DNA of 64,000 bases from Anderseniella sp. Alg231-50. Its GTDB lineage: Bacteria > Pseudomonadota > Alphaproteobacteria > Rhizobiales > Aestuariivirgaceae. This document shows positions 7,885 through 16,771 of the stretch, piece by piece. The translations under genes were made by a program, and so were the position numbers. The stretch spans positions 1 through 64,000 of the forward strand of contig NZ_LT703007.1 in the NCBI RefSeq assembly GCF_900149695.1, written 5' to 3'. Each line of letters begins with the position of its first letter. Position 1 is the stretch's first letter. The notes under the pieces are model-generated. The model searched no databases and was not told where the DNA came from. It worked only from the letters and a program-made list of their open reading frames with translations.

Positions 7885-8727
7885 TCAGTGCGACATGAGC
7901 ACCGGTGCTGTCATGTTCTGTAGAAGGGTTCTGGTCACCCCGCCAAACACGAACTCCCGCAATCTTGAATGCCCGTAAGCACCGATCACGATCAGGTCGG
8001 CTCCATTGTCGGCTGCTTCATTAAGCAGGGCGTCGGCCGGTGACAGGTTGGGAGCAGAAATGCTTCTTGCAAACACCTTCAAGTCATGACGAGAAAGAAC
8101 TGCAGCCAGTTCCGCACCTGGCAGATCACCGGCAACCTCAGGTTCGTCGCGGGCATTTGCCCATAACAATTCAACGCGTTTCGCTCCTTTCATGACAGGC
8201 ACGGCATCAAATGCCGCCCGCATTGCTTCACGAGTGGCATTCCATCCGACGATCACATTGGTTCCGATGGACTTAAACTCCCCCATGTTCGGCACGACGA
8301 GAACCGGCCTTCCCGATTCAAGTATCAGGCGTTCAACAAAGTCAGGCTCAATGGTGTTGCTTGTCGACGAATTCAACTGACCCGCAACAACGAGATCCGC
8401 GTACGGGACATGCCTTAGCATGACGTCTGCCAGCAAACCGGTCTCGCCGTCCACCCGCCGCCATTCCGCCCGAACGGCATGACGGCGTGCAGCGTCTTCA
8501 AACCTGGTCTTTACATCTTCCAGATGGTCTTCAAAAAACCGGCTGTTATCGATGTCGGCAGAGATGGCACCAAAGCTGGCGGGAATGGCAATCCCGTGCG
8601 GGCTGGGCACCGGGTATACACCCAGCACATGCGCATCATGGCGGTCGGCAAGTGAAAAGGCCGCATCCATGACGGCGTCCTGACGTTCTATATCAACCAA
8701 TGACACGGCAATTGTTTTAATCGACAT
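7885..8727 (-). CDS. Universal stress protein, tandem UspA domains
   Basis: A 280-aa protein made of two UspA domains (about 1-145 and 150-280). The start is the ATG at 8727 (MSIKTIAVSLVD), preceded by a strong GGAGG; the seven-codon extension upstream was rejected. The second domain keeps the nucleotide-binding pattern in LIVIGAYGHSRLREFVFGG followed by TR. Cytoplasmic; tandem Usp proteins help cells survive starvation, hypoxia or oxidative stress. An FNR/FixK-type box lies about 65 bases upstream, consistent with low-oxygen induction. It converges with the small membrane protein at 7757. Confidence 0.9.
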   Translation of the reverse strand: MSIKTIAVSLVDIERQDAVMDAAFSLADRHDAHVLGVYPVPSPHGIAIPASFGAISADIDNSRFFEDHLEDVKTRFEDAARRHAVRAEWRRVDGETGLLADVMLRHVPYADLVVAGQLNSSTSNTIEPDFVERLILESGRPVLVVPNMGEFKSIGTNVIVGWNATREAMRAAFDAVPVMKGAKRVELLWANARDEPEVAGDLPGAELAAVLSRHDLKVFARSISAPNLSPADALLNEAADNGADLIVIGAYGHSRLREFVFGGVTRTLLQNMTAPVLMSH

Positions 8728-8789
8728 ACAAACCTCCGTTTTGACCATGCTGCCGATCTACAGACTAGTGATTTGCAGCGGGACCAATC

Positions 8790-8803
8790 TTGACCTGCAT
8801 CAA
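8790..8803 (-). promoter_or_regulatory. FNR/FixK-type binding site upstream of the universal stress gene
   Basis: TTGACCTGCATCAA (minus strand TTGATGCAGGTCAA) fits the FNR/FixK consensus TTGAY-N4-RTCAA. Its centre is about 70 bases from the usp ATG at 8727, so a start of transcription about 41 bases downstream would leave a short leader. It closely resembles the box at 7371: the minus-strand core GCAGGTCAA is identical. Confidence 0.6.
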
Positions 8804-8978
8804 ATACTTCAGTTGACTAACCAACATTATCACATGGAACGGGCTCCAATGTCTGCTGGCCGCACCATGCAGACAGTGGCAGAGGGCATCATGCGACGCG
8901 CCATTGGTTTGCCCTGGTTTGTTGGTTGTGGCCTCGTTTCTGCATTACCTCAACAAAGTACAAACGAGGTGTATTATT

Positions 8979-9620
8979 ATGAAACAGACCCTTGCATTCA
9001 CCCTGACCAGCCTGATTTTTGCCGGTTTGACCAGCCTGGCGCCAGCTGCAGAAGCCGCTGGCTCGGGAATTGACACATCGGCCTGTTTCAAGACGACAAG
9101 TTACACCGCATCCAGCGGCAAGCGTTACCGGGTAAAGATGCCGAAAGGCCAGGCCTGTTTCGACAATCGTTACGGCATTCAGGGCGGTGCCCATGTTGCA
9201 AGAGCGACAGGCGGCGACAATCCCCTCGGCGCCATCAGCGCGGCGCGCTCCATGAACCGTCGCAATGTGGTCTTCGTGGTAATGGGGACATGCGAATCCT
9301 CTTGCTGGATTCAGTGGAACTTCATGAAAAACAAGTGCTGGGCCGGCAACCGCGCCCCGACGTTCCGACAGCATGCCACCACCGCCAGCGGCCGCAAGAT
9401 CAATCCCCATTCCAGGTCACGATCATACTGGATCAACGCCGGTCGTGAAGGCCCGGGACGGCAATGGACAGTCTGGAAGCCGTCCAGCAAGTATCGCTGC
9501 TCCGAGACCGTTATGAACATGGCTTCGACCAGCGGCAACACCGGACATGGCGGCCGCGGCAGTTTCAGGCACGACCGGGGACGGACACCAGGCCTGTTTT
9601 ATGTTCGCGGTGCCCGCTAA
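8979..9620 (+). CDS. Hypothetical secreted protein
   Basis: Family not recognised. The protein has 213 aa from the ATG at 8979, preceded by ACGAGGT at good spacing. Residues 1-25 form a classical signal peptide (MKQTLAFTLTSLIFAGLTSL, then APAAEAA as the cleavage region). The mature part is basic and rich in Gly, Ser, Arg and Trp, with five cysteines spread along it that may form disulfides (ACFKTT, QACFDN, GTCESSCW, KCWAG). The C-terminus is Gly/Arg-rich. Likely periplasmic or extracellular. It stands alone between divergent usp and the cyclase gene. Confidence 0.65.
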   Translation: MKQTLAFTLTSLIFAGLTSLAPAAEAAGSGIDTSACFKTTSYTASSGKRYRVKMPKGQACFDNRYGIQGGAHVARATGGDNPLGAISAARSMNRRNVVFVVMGTCESSCWIQWNFMKNKCWAGNRAPTFRQHATTASGRKINPHSRSRSYWINAGREGPGRQWTVWKPSSKYRCSETVMNMASTSGNTGHGGRGSFRHDRGRTPGLFYVRGAR

Positions 9621-9797
9621 CACTGATCATCGCAGGATAAAACCACAAGCGAACTGACATTCCGGATGCGTTTCCCGGATGGTGTTGAACGGTACCATCC
9701 GGGAAAACAGTGCTTCTTGCATGCGCAAGGGATCAAGACTGTGCAAGCGTTCGGTTTTTACTTCACGCTGATGCAACCGCGATAGTAAGCTGCCGGC

Positions 9798-11513
9798 ATG
9801 TCTTCCACCGTCGGCGCGATTCCAGGTCAAAACAAAAACCCAACGGGTTTCAGACGTGCCCTCACCGGCCGAAACCTCCGATTGATATCGGGGCTTATCC
9901 TGTTCGGTTTTGTCTTCACTCACCTGGTCAATCACAGCCTTGGCCTGATCTCCCTGGAGGCCATGGAAGACTTCCGGGCCATCCGCATCTCGGTGACCAG
10001 ATCATGGGCCGGCACGGCAATTCTGCTTCTGGCGGCGGTTGTTCATGCCGTCCTGGGTGTTGAGAAGATAATATCCCGCCGACTTTCTGCAATTTCAGCC
10101 CGCGGGCTCCTGCAAATCGCAACAGGTATCCTGATTCCGGTCCTGTTGGCGCGCCATCTGATCGGCATGCGGATCTCGCACGAATTGTTCGGGGTGAATG
10201 ACAATTACGACTTTGCCCTGTGGGCCATGTGGCCCGCCGAAGCGTGGCGGCAGGCCGGTCTCATTACGCTGGTATGGGGGCACGGAACCATCGGCCTGTA
10301 TATGTGGATCAGGTTCAAAAACTGGTTCACCTTCTTGAAAGCCCCCCTGCTGGTTGTTGCCACCCTGGTTCCCGTACTGGCGTTTGCAGGATTTGCGGTC
10401 GCCGGCAGGCAATTTCATGCTACCCGGACTTTTGACAGCCCACTAAACGGCGAACAGTACACGACAATAATCCGCATTATGGACATTGCCCTTTATCTGT
10501 CCCTGGCACTGATCGTGGCAGTCCTGCTCATCAAGGCGGGACAATGGATTACCGCCGGGTTCAAGCCAAAGGTATCGGTAACCTACAACAACACCGTAAC
10601 CAAGACGGCGCCTGCCGGTCTTACGCTGCTGGAAATATCCCGCGAAGCAGGCATTCCGCATGCATCCGTGTGCGGCGGGCGGGCACGGTGTTCCACTTGT
10701 CGCGTCAGGATTGTGTCCGGCGGCGAGAACCTGCCTCCGGCAGATGCCCAGGAACTCAAGGTTCTCAGCCGCGCCGGGATAGACACATCCGATATCCGGC
10801 TCGCCTGCCAGATCAGACCAAGCGAACAACTGTCCATCATCCCCCTGGTGCCGGCGGGCCGCGCCACCGGCCGCCGGTCCAGCCGTGACAAATATGCCCA
10901 GGGAGTGGAGCAGGTTGTTACCTTGATGTTCATCGACATACGCGGCTTCACCAAGTTCTCCGAAGGCCGCCTGCCGTATGACGTCGTCTACATACTGAAC
11001 CAGTACATGGGCAGGATGAGCGAAATCATCACCGCGCATTCAGGCTATGTCGACAAATTCATGGGCGACGGCATCATGGCGATCTTCGGCATGGAAGATG
11101 AAAACACTCATGGTGCCACCGATGCGCTTCATGCAGCAATTGACATCAGCAAGGCACTGGATGAATTGAACCATAGCCACGAAGCCACCTTGTCTGAACC
11201 GTTGCGCATCGGCATCGGCATTCACAGCGGCGAGGCCATTCTGGGCCGCATCGGCACCAGCAGGGTCCATACGGCAGGCGAGCGCATCACCGCGCTGGGC
11301 GACACGGTCAACACGGCCAGCAGGCTGGAAGCGCTGACCAAAGAACTGGCACAGGAAATCGTCGTCTCTCTGAAAGTACTTGAGACAGCGAATGTGGATC
11401 CGTCCGGCCTGGTTGCGGAAAGCTACGAAATTCGCGGTCGCGAGGACAAGATTGCCGGCATCTCGCTGGCCAGCGCTGCCCAACTGTCAGGTATCATCTC
11501 ACAAGCCCGTTAG
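9798..11513 (+). CDS. cyaC: CyaC-type adenylate cyclase: diheme-b membrane anchor, 2Fe-2S domain, class III cyclase
   Basis: Makes cAMP from ATP. Three parts in 571 aa: a six-helix membrane anchor (about 25-250) with intramembrane histidines (FVFTHLVNH, VVHAVLG, LLARHLIGMRISHE, VWGHGTIG) as in the SdhC-like diheme-b anchors; a plant-type ferredoxin domain (about 258-350) with CGGRARCSTCRVRI and the later LACQ cysteine; and a class III catalytic domain (about 370-545). The last keeps both metal aspartates (FIDIRGFT, FMGDG), the purine-specifying Lys (VDKFMGDG) and the Asn/Arg pair (GDTVNTASRLEAL). The same layout is known from Sinorhizobium meliloti CyaC, a quinone-responsive diheme-b cyclase with a binuclear Fe-S cluster. 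It is probably a sensor of respiratory redox state. Confidence 0.9.
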   Translation: MSSTVGAIPGQNKNPTGFRRALTGRNLRLISGLILFGFVFTHLVNHSLGLISLEAMEDFRAIRISVTRSWAGTAILLLAAVVHAVLGVEKIISRRLSAISARGLLQIATGILIPVLLARHLIGMRISHELFGVNDNYDFALWAMWPAEAWRQAGLITLVWGHGTIGLYMWIRFKNWFTFLKAPLLVVATLVPVLAFAGFAVAGRQFHATRTFDSPLNGEQYTTIIRIMDIALYLSLALIVAVLLIKAGQWITAGFKPKVSVTYNNTVTKTAPAGLTLLEISREAGIPHASVCGGRARCSTCRVRIVSGGENLPPADAQELKVLSRAGIDTSDIRLACQIRPSEQLSIIPLVPAGRATGRRSSRDKYAQGVEQVVTLMFIDIRGFTKFSEGRLPYDVVYILNQYMGRMSEIITAHSGYVDKFMGDGIMAIFGMEDENTHGATDALHAAIDISKALDELNHSHEATLSEPLRIGIGIHSGEAILGRIGTSRVHTAGERITALGDTVNTASRLEALTKELAQEIVVSLKVLETANVDPSGLVAESYEIRGREDKIAGISLASAAQLSGIISQAR

Positions 11514-11932
11514 AATCGTTCGCGCAATCTGGCACTTCGGTCGAATTCGTGACACACTGCAATGGATGAAAGCGTGGTCTTAGCGAATGGACACCAGCCT
11601 CATAAGCTCATGTATGAGTGGTGAATATCACTGGTACAGCAGGCAAATCCTTGAACTTTATCTTGATCACGTGATCAACACCGGGGATTTTCTGCGCTGG
11701 TTCCACATGCCCAATTCCAGTTACATCCCCACGTCAGAGTGCATAGCAAACTCGCTTGACCCCGATTATGACTACCGTCTGTGGCGCCCCGGCCCCCTCG
11801 ACGGATTTTCAGCGAAGTCCGGCTGAATTTGACCGCTCCATGTCCTTGACACACGCCTAACCTGCAGCCAAACATCACTGCTTACCAGCCCCACTGCGGC
11901 GCCCCCCGCCCGGCTTAAAACGGAACACATCC
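11514..11932. other. Intergenic stretch with one doubtful ORF
   Basis: About 420 bases between cyaC and the cysteine synthase gene, both on the plus strand. A 79-codon frame at 11587-11826 exists but has no ribosome binding site and no recognisable features. No repeat or hairpin terminator was seen. The promoter of the downstream sulfur operon should lie here. Confidence 0.4.
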
Positions 11933-12976
11933 ATGAAGTTTGCACCTGACGTCATTTCAGCCATCGGCAACACACCGCTTATCAAACTGAGGAAGGCGTC
12001 AGAACTGACAGGCTGCACAATCCTCGGCAAGGCCGAATTCATGAACCCCGGCCAGTCGGTGAAGGACCGGGCGGCCTTGTTCATCATCCGCGATGCCATC
12101 AAGTCAGGCCGCTTGAAACCCGGCGGCACCATTGTTGAAGGCACAGCCGGCAATACCGGGATCGGCCTGACCATGGTGGCCAACGCTATGGGATTCAAAT
12201 CCGTCATCGTCATTCCAAACACCCAGAGCCAGGAAAAGAAAGACACGCTGCGAATGCTCGGTGCCGAACTGGTCGAGGTTCCGGCAGCGCCCTACAAGAA
12301 CCCGAATAATTTCGTGCGCTATTCCGGACGGCTGGCGGAGAGGTTGAATGATGAGCGCGAAGGTGGAGCCATCTGGGCGAACCAGTTCGACAATGTCGCC
12401 AACCGCCAGGCCCACATCGAAACCACCGGTCCGGAGATCTGGGAACAGACTGACGGCCGGATAAACGGCTTCATTTGTGCCGCCGGGTCAGGCGGAACCA
12501 TAGTCGGCACAGGCATGGCGCTCAAACAGCGCAACAAGGACATTCGTATCGGCCTCGCCGACCCGCACGGCGCGGCTTTGTACAGCTATTTCACCACCGG
12601 TGAACTCAAGGCAGAAGGCAGTTCGATCTCGGAAGGCATCGGCCAGGGGCGCATAACCGCAAACCTGGAAGACGCACCGATTGACCACGCCTGGCGAATT
12701 GGGGATGCGCAGGCGGTGGAAATCGTTTTTGACCTTCTGAAGGAAGAAGGCTTGTGCATGGGTGCATCCACAGGTGTGAACATTGCAGGGGCCATGGAGC
12801 TTGCACGGGAAATGGGACCCGGCCACACCATTGTGACGGTCCTGTGCGACTTCGGATCACGCTACCAGTCGCGCCTGTTCAATCCGGAGTTCCTGAGGTC
12901 CAAGGACCTGCCGGTACCGGACTGGCTGGAATCTCCCTTGAGCGTTCCCGACGTTACCGTTGATCCCGAAGCCTAG
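11933..12976 (+). CDS. cysK: Cysteine synthase (O-acetylserine sulfhydrylase), fold type II PLP enzyme
   Basis: Condenses O-acetylserine with sulfide to give cysteine, the last step of sulfate assimilation. The 347-aa protein has the PLP lysine in NPGQSVKDRAA (about residues 38-48), the substrate loop EGTAGNTGIG (about 69-78), the phosphate-binding GSGGT, and GASTGVN near residue 278. It is somewhat longer than the usual 310-320 aa through a C-terminal tail (LLFNP-like RLFNPEFLRSKDLP). It is 12 bases upstream of alaX, followed by a mercaptopyruvate sulfurtransferase gene, so the cluster is about cysteine and thiols. A cystathionine beta-synthase-like role is less likely. Confidence 0.88.
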   Translation: MKFAPDVISAIGNTPLIKLRKASELTGCTILGKAEFMNPGQSVKDRAALFIIRDAIKSGRLKPGGTIVEGTAGNTGIGLTMVANAMGFKSVIVIPNTQSQEKKDTLRMLGAELVEVPAAPYKNPNNFVRYSGRLAERLNDEREGGAIWANQFDNVANRQAHIETTGPEIWEQTDGRINGFICAAGSGGTIVGTGMALKQRNKDIRIGLADPHGAALYSYFTTGELKAEGSSISEGIGQGRITANLEDAPIDHAWRIGDAQAVEIVFDLLKEEGLCMGASTGVNIAGAMELAREMGPGHTIVTVLCDFGSRYQSRLFNPEFLRSKDLPVPDWLESPLSVPDVTVDPEA

Positions 12977-12988
12977 CGGGTGGTTTTG

Positions 12989-13714
12989 ATGACTGAAGTC
13001 CTGTTTCGCGAAGATGCCTATCTGAAAAACTGCACTGCCAGGGTACTGGAGGTAAATGAGCGCGGCGGCATCGTGCTGGATCGCTCCAACTTCTATGCAA
13101 CCGGCGGCGGCCAACCTGGAGACAGTGGCACCATGCAGTTGGCAGACGGATCAGGCATAGCGATTGCCACGACGGTATATGGCGAAGATCGCACCCAGAT
13201 TATCCATGTGCCGGCGGAAGGCGCCACACTGCCGGCGGTTGGTGAAAGCGTGGAACTGTCGCTCGACTGGCCACGCCGGTTCGGCATGATGCGGGTTCAC
13301 ACGGCGCTTCACCTGATGTGCGCTTTAGTGCCGTTTCCCGTTACGGGCGGCCAGATTTCACCGGAAGGCGGCAGGCTCGATTTCGACATTGATGATCCCG
13401 GCGCAATCGACAAGGATACACTGACGGCAGGTCTTCAGGGCCTGGTGCGGGCGGATCATGGCATTTCGCAACGCTGGATCACCGATGCGGAACTGGAAGC
13501 CAATCTCGGCCTTGTACGCACCATGTCTGTAAAACCACCCATGGGTTCCGGCAAGGTTCGGCTGATCGCGATCGGTGAAGACGGCACGGTTGACCTGCAG
13601 CCATGCGGCGGAACGCATGTTGCTTCTACTGCCGAGATTGGCAACATTGCTGTCACCAAGATCGAGAAGAAGGGCAAGAACAATCGCAGGTTCAGGCTTG
13701 CCCTCATGGACTAG
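12989..13714 (+). CDS. alaX: Alanyl-tRNA editing protein (AlaX family)
   Basis: Free-standing editing domain that hydrolyses mischarged Ser-tRNA(Ala) or Gly-tRNA(Ala). The 241-aa protein has an N-terminal beta domain with YATGGGQPGDSG and the zinc-binding motifs HTALH (about residue 108-112) and CGGTH (about 205-209) that define the AlaRS editing fold. The start ATG at 12989 is preceded by GGGTGG; a GTG at 12980 is an alternative. It lies between cysK and sseA on the same strand in a tight cluster. Confidence 0.9.
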   Translation: MTEVLFREDAYLKNCTARVLEVNERGGIVLDRSNFYATGGGQPGDSGTMQLADGSGIAIATTVYGEDRTQIIHVPAEGATLPAVGESVELSLDWPRRFGMMRVHTALHLMCALVPFPVTGGQISPEGGRLDFDIDDPGAIDKDTLTAGLQGLVRADHGISQRWITDAELEANLGLVRTMSVKPPMGSGKVRLIAIGEDGTVDLQPCGGTHVASTAEIGNIAVTKIEKKGKNNRRFRLALMD

Positions 13715-13764
13715 GGTCCGAACCCTAACAACAGGCCTGACGGGGTCGAGACGAAAGTAGACAC

Positions 13765-14625
13765 ATGCCGACACTTCTGGACGAGCGCGAAAACCTGGTC
13801 TCAACCCAATGGCTTGAACAGCGGCTCGAAGCGCCTGACATCGTCATCGTGGATGCGTCCTATTACCTGCCGGATGCCGGCCGCAACGGCCGTGAAGAAT
13901 ATGACGAGCAGCGTATTCCCGGTGCTGTGTTCTTCGACATTGACGACATATCCGACGAGACCAGCAACCTGCCGCATACCATGCCGCCACCGGAAAAATT
14001 CTCCTCGCGGATGAGGAAAATGGGCATCGGTGACGGCATGCGTGTGGTGGTTTATGATGGCGCCGGCCTGTTTTCCGCAGCTCGGGTGTGGTGGATGTTC
14101 CGGACTTTCGGTCATTCGGATGTCGCCATTCTTGATGGCGGCTTTCCAAAATGGCTCGCCGAAAACCGGCCGGTTGAAGACGGCCCTGCAATGGCGCGCC
14201 AGCCTCGGCACATGAGCGCGCGCTATTCTGCGTCCAGCGTGCGCGACAAGCAGGACATCTACAATGCCATCAACTCAGGTTCACAGCAGATTGCGGACGC
14301 CAGATCCCCTGCCCGTTTTTCTGCTCAGGAACCCGAACCGCGCGCCGGCATGCGCGGCGGCCATATGCCGGGCGCACGCAATGTTCATTACAAGACGCTG
14401 CTCAATGACGACGGCACGGTGAAATCCACCGACGCCATTGCCAGGGTTTTCGAGGAGGCAGGAATTGACGTGGCCAAACCGGTCATTACCTCTTGCGGAT
14501 CAGGTGTAACCGCTGCAATTCTCACACTCGGTCTGACGCTCGTCGGACATAACGCCAATTCCCTTTACGACGGTTCATGGGCTGAATGGGGAAGTGATCC
14601 CGACACCCCCATCGAAACAGATTGA
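13765..14625 (+). CDS. sseA: 3-mercaptopyruvate sulfurtransferase (rhodanese family)
   Basis: Transfers sulfur from 3-mercaptopyruvate to an acceptor such as thioredoxin or cyanide. The 286 aa form two rhodanese domains (about 1-150 and 165-286). The first, inactive domain has VDASYYLPDAGRNGREEY and VVYDGAGLFSAARVWWM. The second carries the catalytic loop CGSGVTA (about residues 242-248), the variant typical of mercaptopyruvate rather than thiosulfate sulfurtransferases. It follows alaX by 50 bases. The next gene's longest frame overlaps its end, so translational coupling is possible. Confidence 0.92.
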   Translation: MPTLLDERENLVSTQWLEQRLEAPDIVIVDASYYLPDAGRNGREEYDEQRIPGAVFFDIDDISDETSNLPHTMPPPEKFSSRMRKMGIGDGMRVVVYDGAGLFSAARVWWMFRTFGHSDVAILDGGFPKWLAENRPVEDGPAMARQPRHMSARYSASSVRDKQDIYNAINSGSQQIADARSPARFSAQEPEPRAGMRGGHMPGARNVHYKTLLNDDGTVKSTDAIARVFEEAGIDVAKPVITSCGSGVTAAILTLGLTLVGHNANSLYDGSWAEWGSDPDTPIETD

Positions 14626-14647
14626 AGACACAGAAAGCGGCCGGCAC

Positions 14648-15229
14648 ATGAAGCGCAAAATTCCATCTTCAGGGTTTGGCAATGCAAAAAAGGCGGCAAG
14701 CGTGAAACAGGAGACCCGGGACATCGAAACGACGGTGACGTATCTGTCCATGGATCATCCGCCGTCATTGCGGGTCATGCCGCCGGCCAATCTCAAGCTG
14801 GCTCTGATGCATGTGCTGGATCCGACGGTCAGCTATTACCGGTATCTTTATGATGCAGTCGGCAGCGAACACCACTGGATCGACCGCAAGCTGTTAAGCG
14901 ATGACCAGCTGGCAGCGGCCATCAATGCAGATGGCGTGGACATTTATGTTGCCTATTGCGCCGGCAATCCGGCCGGGTATTTCGAAATCGACGTTCGTGA
15001 CACCGAAAAGTGCTGGTTGGCCTATTTCGGGCTCTTGCCCGAGTTTCACGGCCTCGGCATCGGCAAATGGCTGCTGTCGGAAGCTGTGCGCACGGCCTGG
15101 ACCGGCAAGCCCGAAAGCCTGCACGTGGAAACCTGCACCCTGGATTCCCCGCATGCGCTGGGACTGTACCAGAAAATGGGGTTCGTTCCCTATGAGCGTC
15201 GCAACAAGACCATGACCGTGCCGGTATAG
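14648..15229 (+). CDS. GNAT-family N-acetyltransferase
   Basis: Transfers an acetyl group from acetyl-CoA to an amine; the substrate is unknown. The ATG at 14648 gives 193 aa; a frame from 14594 overlapping sseA is possible but less natural. The GNAT core is seen at VDIYVAYCAGNPAGYFEIDV (split here as strands 2-3), LAYFGLLPEFHGLGIGKWLL (motif A: the acetyl-CoA pyrophosphate loop is HGLGIGKW), and SPHALGLYQKMGFVPYERRN (motif B). Immediately downstream, 11 bases away, is a DUF2842 gene. Confidence 0.88.
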   Translation: MKRKIPSSGFGNAKKAASVKQETRDIETTVTYLSMDHPPSLRVMPPANLKLALMHVLDPTVSYYRYLYDAVGSEHHWIDRKLLSDDQLAAAINADGVDIYVAYCAGNPAGYFEIDVRDTEKCWLAYFGLLPEFHGLGIGKWLLSEAVRTAWTGKPESLHVETCTLDSPHALGLYQKMGFVPYERRNKTMTVPV

Positions 15230-15240
15230 GTCAAAACACC

Positions 15241-15453
15241 ATGCTCCCCGCCCGCACCCGAAAACTCATCGGGACATTCATCTTCCTGGCATTCCTGATT
15301 GTCTACTCGCTGATCGCCATGGCGGTCGGCGCACGCTACCTGGCAACCGTGCACGGCGTCTGGCAGTTCCTGTTTTATGCCGTCGCCGGACTGGCCTGGC
15401 TGCCGGGCGCCATGGCGATCATCTCGTGGATGGCGAAGGCCGACAGGCAGTAG
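15241..15453 (+). CDS. DUF2842 small membrane protein
   Basis: A 70-aa protein with two transmembrane helices (about 9-30, IGTFIFLAFLIVYSLIAMAV, and 42-64). It matches the DUF2842 family, which is widespread in alphaproteobacteria and of unknown function. The characteristic front R-K-L-I-G-T is present. It is the last gene of the cysK-alaX-sseA-GNAT run and converges with the P450 gene. Confidence 0.82.
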   Translation: MLPARTRKLIGTFIFLAFLIVYSLIAMAVGARYLATVHGVWQFLFYAVAGLAWLPGAMAIISWMAKADRQ

Positions 15454-15553
15454 CCAAAGGTGGCAAACGCTCACGTAAGTCCCCGTGCCCCCCGAGCCGA
15501 ATACCCGGAGGGGTGAAAATCGCGCCGCATCATGTCCGGCAAGTCTTGCGCGA

Positions 15554-16771
15554 CTAAAAGATCCGAACCTGCATCGGCGTGATCTGACGGATGCCGCCAA
15601 AGCCGAGCATGCGCGGTGGCGACAGCAACTCGATCCTTGGCGCGCCATCCAGAATGGCCGCGAGACTCTCTTCCATTTCGATCCGTGCGAGCATCTCGCC
15701 GATGCAGCGGTGCGGCCCAAGTCCGAAGACCGGATGAAACCGTGGATGATCGGTGCGGCGGATATCGAACCGCTCCGGGTTTGCGTAAACCGCCGGATCG
15801 CGCATGGCCGACATGGTGCTCAGGCTCAGGGCCACGCCCGCCGGCACCTCGATGTCGTCGAGTTCCACAGGGGCCGTTGTCAGGCGTGGAATGGTCGCGA
15901 CCGAGGGTTCGCAGCGCAGTCCCTCTTTCACAGCGCCCGGGATCATGCCGTGATCGGACAAGAGCGCGGGCCAGTCGGAGGGGCGTTCGAGCAACAACGC
16001 GATCAGCATGGCAAAGGCGGAACGGGTCGTGTCGCTGCCGGCAATGATCAGGCCGACAACCTGGAAAGCCAGACTGTCGAACGGGATGTCGTGGTCTTCC
16101 TGCCAGTCGGTGACCAGTGCCGAGAGGAGGTCCGCACTGGAAGCGGCCATGCGCAGGCGCAACTGCCCCTTTACGTAATGAAACAGATCCTTTGTCGCGT
16201 TTTCTGTCGTGTCATGCCGGTCGTGCGGATAGACCGGCCCGAAAGCGAGCGAGGCATCGTACACCAGCCGTGCGAAGTGCCGGGTATCGTCTTCGGGAAG
16301 GCCGAGGATCGAGGCGATCATCTCAGCAGGCACGCGGGCGGCTACACAGTCGACAAAGTCAAAACTCTCTCCGCGCGGCAAACTTGCGATGATCCTGTCG
16401 GCGACGGCGCGAACCTGACCGCGCATTTCCTGCATTGGCCGGTGGGCGAAACTGCGCGCGAACAGGCCGCGCTTCTTGCGGTGCATCCCGTAGTTTGAAA
16501 ACAGCAGCAGGTCTGAGATGAACCGCGCCGTGATCCCGTCCGGGATCTGCTTGAGCGCCACGAATTCCGGTCCCTCGACCTGACGCGTTCTGGGATCGGT
16601 CAATAGCAGTTGTACATGTGCCGCGCGAAGCACGAGATACTGGTTGGGGCCGAACTGCACCAGTGGTGTCTCCCGGCGCAGTTCAGCCAGTCGAGCGTGC
16701 GGTGCGTCATTCAACGTAGCAGGGTCGACGAAGGCCGGGTAGGATGTGGTCGTCTTTGTCTGTTCTCTCAT
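15554..16771 (-). CDS. Cytochrome P450
   Basis: Heme-thiolate monooxygenase of 405 aa, soluble bacterial class. The oxygen-binding I-helix reads AGSDTTRSAF (about residues 244-253), the K-helix ExxR is EGLR, and the heme Cys ligand is in FGLGPHRCIGEML (about 345-357). The start ATG 16771 is preceded by GGAG; a longer frame to 16840 was rejected. No ferredoxin or reductase gene lies next to it, so electron partners come from elsewhere. By eye it is GC-richer than its neighbours. Its upstream region has three copies of a 9-bp repeat, pointing to specific regulation. The substrate is not deducible. Confidence 0.92.
   Translation of the reverse strand: MREQTKTTTSYPAFVDPATLNDAPHARLAELRRETPLVQFGPNQYLVLRAAHVQLLLTDPRTRQVEGPEFVALKQIPDGITARFISDLLLFSNYGMHRKKRGLFARSFAHRPMQEMRGQVRAVADRIIASLPRGESFDFVDCVAARVPAEMIASILGLPEDDTRHFARLVYDASLAFGPVYPHDRHDTTENATKDLFHYVKGQLRLRMAASSADLLSALVTDWQEDHDIPFDSLAFQVVGLIIAGSDTTRSAFAMLIALLLERPSDWPALLSDHGMIPGAVKEGLRCEPSVATIPRLTTAPVELDDIEVPAGVALSLSTMSAMRDPAVYANPERFDIRRTDHPRFHPVFGLGPHRCIGEMLARIEMEESLAAILDGAPRIELLSPPRMLGFGGIRQITPMQVRIF

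Noticed and set aside
9627-9935. Minus-strand 102-codon ORF overlapping the cyaC start
   Set aside because: It overlaps the well-supported cyclase N-terminus and shows no recognisable feature.
11587-11826. 79-codon ORF between cyaC and cysK
   Set aside because: No ribosome binding site, no hydrophobic or domain pattern; may be chance. Not called as a gene.
15485-16498. Plus-strand open frame of 337 codons over the P450 gene
   Set aside because: It is a shadow frame of the P450, which has intact heme, I-helix and ExxR motifs on the minus strand.
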